A stretch of 34,327 bases of DNA, taken from assembly GCA_934647195.1 (NCBI GenBank), contig CAKUFD010000014.1, forward strand, positions 1 to 34,327. The letters are read 5' to 3'. Below the pieces are notes generated by a model. It made no database searches. It had not been told where the DNA came from and was given only the letters and a program-made list of their open reading frames with translations. The translations under genes were made by a program, and so were the position numbers. Below, piece after piece: positions 32,011 to 34,327 of this stretch. The stretch comes from an uncultured Collinsella sp. Lineage in GTDB: Bacteria > Actinomycetota > Coriobacteriia > Coriobacteriales > Coriobacteriaceae. How positions within the stretch are numbered: position 1 is the first letter of the stretch; every line of letters starts with the position of its first letter.

Positions 32011-32022
32011 GGTTATCATACC
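32011..32022 (-). promoter_or_regulatory. -10/operator-like motif upstream of the IscU-like gene
   Basis: On the minus strand GGTATGATAACC, containing TATGAT as a -10-like hexamer. It is almost the same as GGTATGATACC before the Rrf2 gene (10257-10267), both followed by GTG. No clear -35 is seen. It may be a shared regulator site. Confidence 0.4.
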
Positions 32023-32130
32023 GCGTTTTTCCTCTTGACTATTCGGCGAGTGGACGAGAATTCACTCCTGCACGATGTTTCAATTATTGATGCGTTTCAA
32101 TTCTTCTTTTCACCCTATTTTCCCTTTGAA

Positions 32131-32412
32131 TCATGCGTTAAAAGCCTCCTCGGTGTCCGTTTTGAAGCGCTCTTCCGCCTTCCATTCCTGTTCGCGGATG
32201 AGGTCGTAATAACCCGTGAGCGCGGCGAAGGGCATGAACTGTGCTGCACGTTTCGCGCGAGCTTTTCCGTTTGCGCAGCGCGAGGGTGCTGCTGTCGAAG
32301 CGCCCTCGGCGTGCCCGGCTCCGTGTTTTTCGCTCGGGGGCGCGCAGACGGCCTCGAACGTTAGCTCCCCCCAGGGCGAGGGGACGCTCTTGTTTGCAGT
32401 CGTGTCAGGCAC
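32131..32412 (-). CDS. YolD-like protein
   Basis: The 93-residue protein carries RAAQFMPFAALTGYYDLI, the core of the YolD-like family, whose members accompany UvrX/ImuB-like Y-family polymerases in Gram-positives. The GTG at 32412 follows GGAGG at a 6-base gap and overlaps the polymerase stop codon by 8 bases; a longer frame starting at 32475 would overlap the polymerase much more. It is therefore part of the SOS-controlled operon. The N-terminal half is low complexity. Function is unknown but likely assists or regulates the polymerase. Confidence 0.8.
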   Translation of the reverse strand: MPDTTANKSVPSPWGELTFEAVCAPPSEKHGAGHAEGASTAAPSRCANGKARAKRAAQFMPFAALTGYYDLIREQEWKAEERFKTDTEEAFNA

Positions 32413-33757
32413 GATGTCCTCCAACCTGTTTGTTTCGCTCTCGTCCCGTCGCTTCTTTTCGATAACTGGCGCCACGCATTAGTGCGTTTTTGCCGTACCG
32501 ATGCTTGACGTCCAGAATTGCATCTTGTAGGTTGCGCTCTTCCGTTTCGCCATCGCAGCTGCTGAAAAGCGTGCATGCGCGCAGCTCCTCGGGAACAAGA
32601 TTGCCGACGCCGATGTTGAGGCGTTTTATCGGGCGTCTCTCATCTGCGATTGTTCGGTAAAGGGCGTCAAAGTGCGAAAAGAGCAGGGAGAAGGAGTCTG
32701 TTTGCTCGGGAAGCTTCCGAGACCCCGTGACACAAAGGCTGGGGTCTCGGACCGTGCTCTGCGCGCCGTGCTCCCCGACAAAGATCGTGGGGCCGCGCGT
32801 TTCCATCTTGCTTTTTGACTTTGCGTATCCGATATAAAGTGAAATGCGGTCGCATACCGCGCGCTTTTCCAGGAGGCCAAAGGAGAGTGACTCGACCATT
32901 TCGCGCAAGATTGTGCGCCCCTCTTCAAAAGAGTAAGGGCGGCAGAGAACCTGGCCCTTGCTGAGCGAGGACGTCGAAGGGCGGTGCGCATGGATGTCGG
33001 CCATCGTGCAACTCTCTTGTCCCCAGGCATGGTCGACGAGGTATTCTGCATTGACACCGAACTCTCTATAGAGGGTCTCTTCGGGTAGCTGGGTGATTCC
33101 CTTAAGATCAGTGGCTCCCAGGCGCTCGAGGCGGCGCGCTATGCCCGGACCAATGCCCCAGATATCGGTTATGGGCCGATGATTCCACATATGTTCTCGA
33201 AAAAGCCCTTCATCAAGGAGGCCAACGCCATCTTCTGCATGCTTGGCCATGATGTCGAGTGCGACTTTTGCCAAGAAGAGATTCGTTCCTATTCCGGCTG
33301 TTGCGAGTATTCCAAAACGTTTCTTTACGGCGCCCATGAGCTCTAGGGCAAACGTGCGCGCATTGCAGTTATATAAAGAGAGGTAAGGCGTTGCGTCGAT
33401 GAAGCACTCGTCGATGGAGTACACGTGGATGTCTTCGGGTGAGACGTATTCGAGGTATGTGCCGTAAATCTGGGCAGATACCTCCATATAATGACGCATG
33501 CGCGGCTGCGCTACGGTGTAGCGGACGTTTGCGGGAATCTCGAAGATGCGACAGCGGTTGCGTATCCCCAGGCGCTTCATAGCTGCTGTGATGGCGAGGC
33601 AAATGGTTCCGCGGCCACGCGTCGTGTCGGCTACGACAAGGTTGTCTACAAGAGTGTCGAGGCCTCGGTCGACGCACTCCACGCTCGCATAGAACGTTTT
33701 CAAATCAATGCAGAGGTAGATGCGCTCCCCATCTCGCTGTGTCGCTCCCTGATTCAC
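32405..33757 (-). CDS. Y-family DNA polymerase (UmuC/DinB/UvrX-like)
   Basis: The 450-residue translesion polymerase has the first catalytic Asp in LCIDLKTFYASVE and the second acidic pair in YSIDECFID, with AMKRLGI and the thumb helix-hairpin-helix WGIGPGIARRLERLG. It copies damaged DNA with low fidelity. GTG at 33757 follows AGGAGG and was preferred to the ATG at 33778 or 33823, which lie inside or upstream of the promoter boxes. Two LexA-type boxes overlap the promoter, so it is an SOS gene. It resembles the UvrX/YqjW group of Gram-positives, usually with a YolD-like neighbour as here. Confidence 0.92.
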   Translation of the reverse strand: MNQGATQRDGERIYLCIDLKTFYASVECVDRGLDTLVDNLVVADTTRGRGTICLAITAAMKRLGIRNRCRIFEIPANVRYTVAQPRMRHYMEVSAQIYGTYLEYVSPEDIHVYSIDECFIDATPYLSLYNCNARTFALELMGAVKKRFGILATAGIGTNLFLAKVALDIMAKHAEDGVGLLDEGLFREHMWNHRPITDIWGIGPGIARRLERLGATDLKGITQLPEETLYREFGVNAEYLVDHAWGQESCTMADIHAHRPSTSSLSKGQVLCRPYSFEEGRTILREMVESLSFGLLEKRAVCDRISLYIGYAKSKSKMETRGPTIFVGEHGAQSTVRDPSLCVTGSRKLPEQTDSFSLLFSHFDALYRTIADERRPIKRLNIGVGNLVPEELRACTLFSSCDGETEERNLQDAILDVKHRYGKNALMRGASYRKEATGRERNKQVGGHRA

Positions 33758-33771
33758 AGTGCCTCCTAATA

Positions 33772-33800
33772 CAAACATATGTTCTAAGAACGTTTGTTCG
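33772..33800 (-). promoter_or_regulatory. Two tandem LexA (SOS) boxes
   Basis: On the minus strand CGAAC-AAAC-GTTCT (33787-33800) and AGAAC-ATAT-GTTTG (33772-33785) match the Gram-positive/actinobacterial LexA box CGAAC-N4-GTTYG at most positions. They are separated by one base and lie between the -10 and the polymerase start codon. Confidence 0.85.
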
Positions 33801-33830
33801 ATAGTATCGACTCGTGCGGACAAGAGTCAA
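33801..33830 (-). promoter_or_regulatory. SOS polymerase promoter
   Basis: On the minus strand TTGACT (33825-33830), an 18-base spacer and TACTAT (33801-33806). The LexA boxes begin directly after the -10. Confidence 0.75.
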
Positions 33831-34327
33831 GAAAGGGGAGCGGGTGCATATAGAGGTACATATAGATATGCAGGTAGGTGCTTGATGAATCAGAGATCCA
33901 AAGGGCCGCAACTTTAAAGGGTGCGAATTATATGGAGCCCGCTACAAGCATTTGAAACAAAGGGGAGAGGCTGCGGCGTGGGAGGCGATGCCGCGCTGCA
34001 GCGAATGGACCTAGCTTGGCGGGGTTCTCCACCGGCTACGATTCGTCTGGGGGCGATCCTTCGCGCAGTCATCTTATCTCGGTAGGTACTTTTCTAAAAA
34101 GGGGAGCGGAGGCTTGGGCGCAGCGTATTGCATCTTTGAATCTCCGACCGAGTATATAAATGGGATCGTCAGGGGGCCGCCCCCGCCCCCATATGTGTGC
34201 AAGATATGGAGACCGATATTCCCGCCCCCGGGGCCCGGGTGCTCTGGCACTATTAATCCCTGCGCGACGGCAGCCGCAAGGCGGGCCGGCGCGGGTACCT
34301 TGAGAACCGGATACCGCGGGTGGAGCG
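33831..34327. other. Gene-free region, possibly leading into an rRNA operon
   Basis: No credible coding frame is seen. The stretch is GC-rich with three related AAAGGGGAG segments (about 33832, 33960, 34099), an AT-rich TATATAAAT near 34152 and ACTATTAAT near 34249, either of which could be a -10 element. The end (about 34297-34315) reads ACCTTGAGAACCGGATA, like conserved motifs in rRNA leaders and spacers of Gram-positive and actinobacterial rRNA operons. The rRNA gene itself is not in the window. Confidence 0.35.

Noticed and set aside
1..34327. CRISPR array or insertion sequence
   Set aside because: No regularly spaced repeats, transposase frame or terminal inverted repeats were seen anywhere in the window.

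Overview
The window looks like chromosomal DNA of an anaerobic gut actinobacterium of the Coriobacteriia (Collinsella/Olsenella-like). This is inferred from the moderately high GC content, the codon bias, a CarD-type regulator, a Rho with a very long basic/acidic N-terminal extension, and a glycyl-radical arylacetate decarboxylase operon. No genus is proven by the sequence alone.

Layout. Positions 1-4293 hold a sortase-assembled pilus locus in the order of streptococcal FCT islands: a 5'-truncated large adhesin/tip pilin, a SipA-like signal-peptidase homologue whose catalytic Ser and Lys are both replaced, an FctA/Spy0128-like major pilin, and a class B sortase. Convergent to it is a GHKL histidine kinase/LytTR response regulator pair (4323-6398). 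Next come housekeeping genes: an M42 aminopeptidase, mnmA, cysK with a divergent Rrf2 regulator and duplicated operator-like repeats, a small four-helix membrane protein, a CarD-family regulator and argS.

The centre (about 14100-22620) is the most interesting part. It is a complete 4-hydroxyphenylacetate decarboxylase (p-cresol-forming) operon: hpdB (glycyl radical subunit), hpdC (small Fe-S subunit), a strong hairpin that looks like an internal terminator, and hpdA (radical SAM activase). These are followed on the same strand by a TPR-like helical protein, an MFS transporter and a bacteriohemerythrin. A convergent two-gene unit encodes a cysteine-rich Crp/Fnr regulator and a protein resembling only the C-terminal chaperone domain of trigger factor. 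My working model is that 4-hydroxyphenylacetate is imported, decarboxylated to p-cresol and exported. The Crp/Fnr protein would sense substrate or redox state, and the hemerythrin and chaperone-like protein would protect or mature an oxygen-sensitive enzyme.

The right side carries a transaldolase-like gene overlapping rho, an uncharacterised membrane protein, a VanZ-like protein, a tRNA-His/tRNA-Lys/tRNA-Lys cluster, a class I aminotransferase, a GGGtGRT-protein/IscU-like scaffold pair, and a LexA-box-controlled Y-family DNA polymerase with a YolD-like partner. The last about 500 bases have no convincing gene. The final about 50 bases resemble an rRNA leader/spacer, so an rRNA operon may start just beyond the window.
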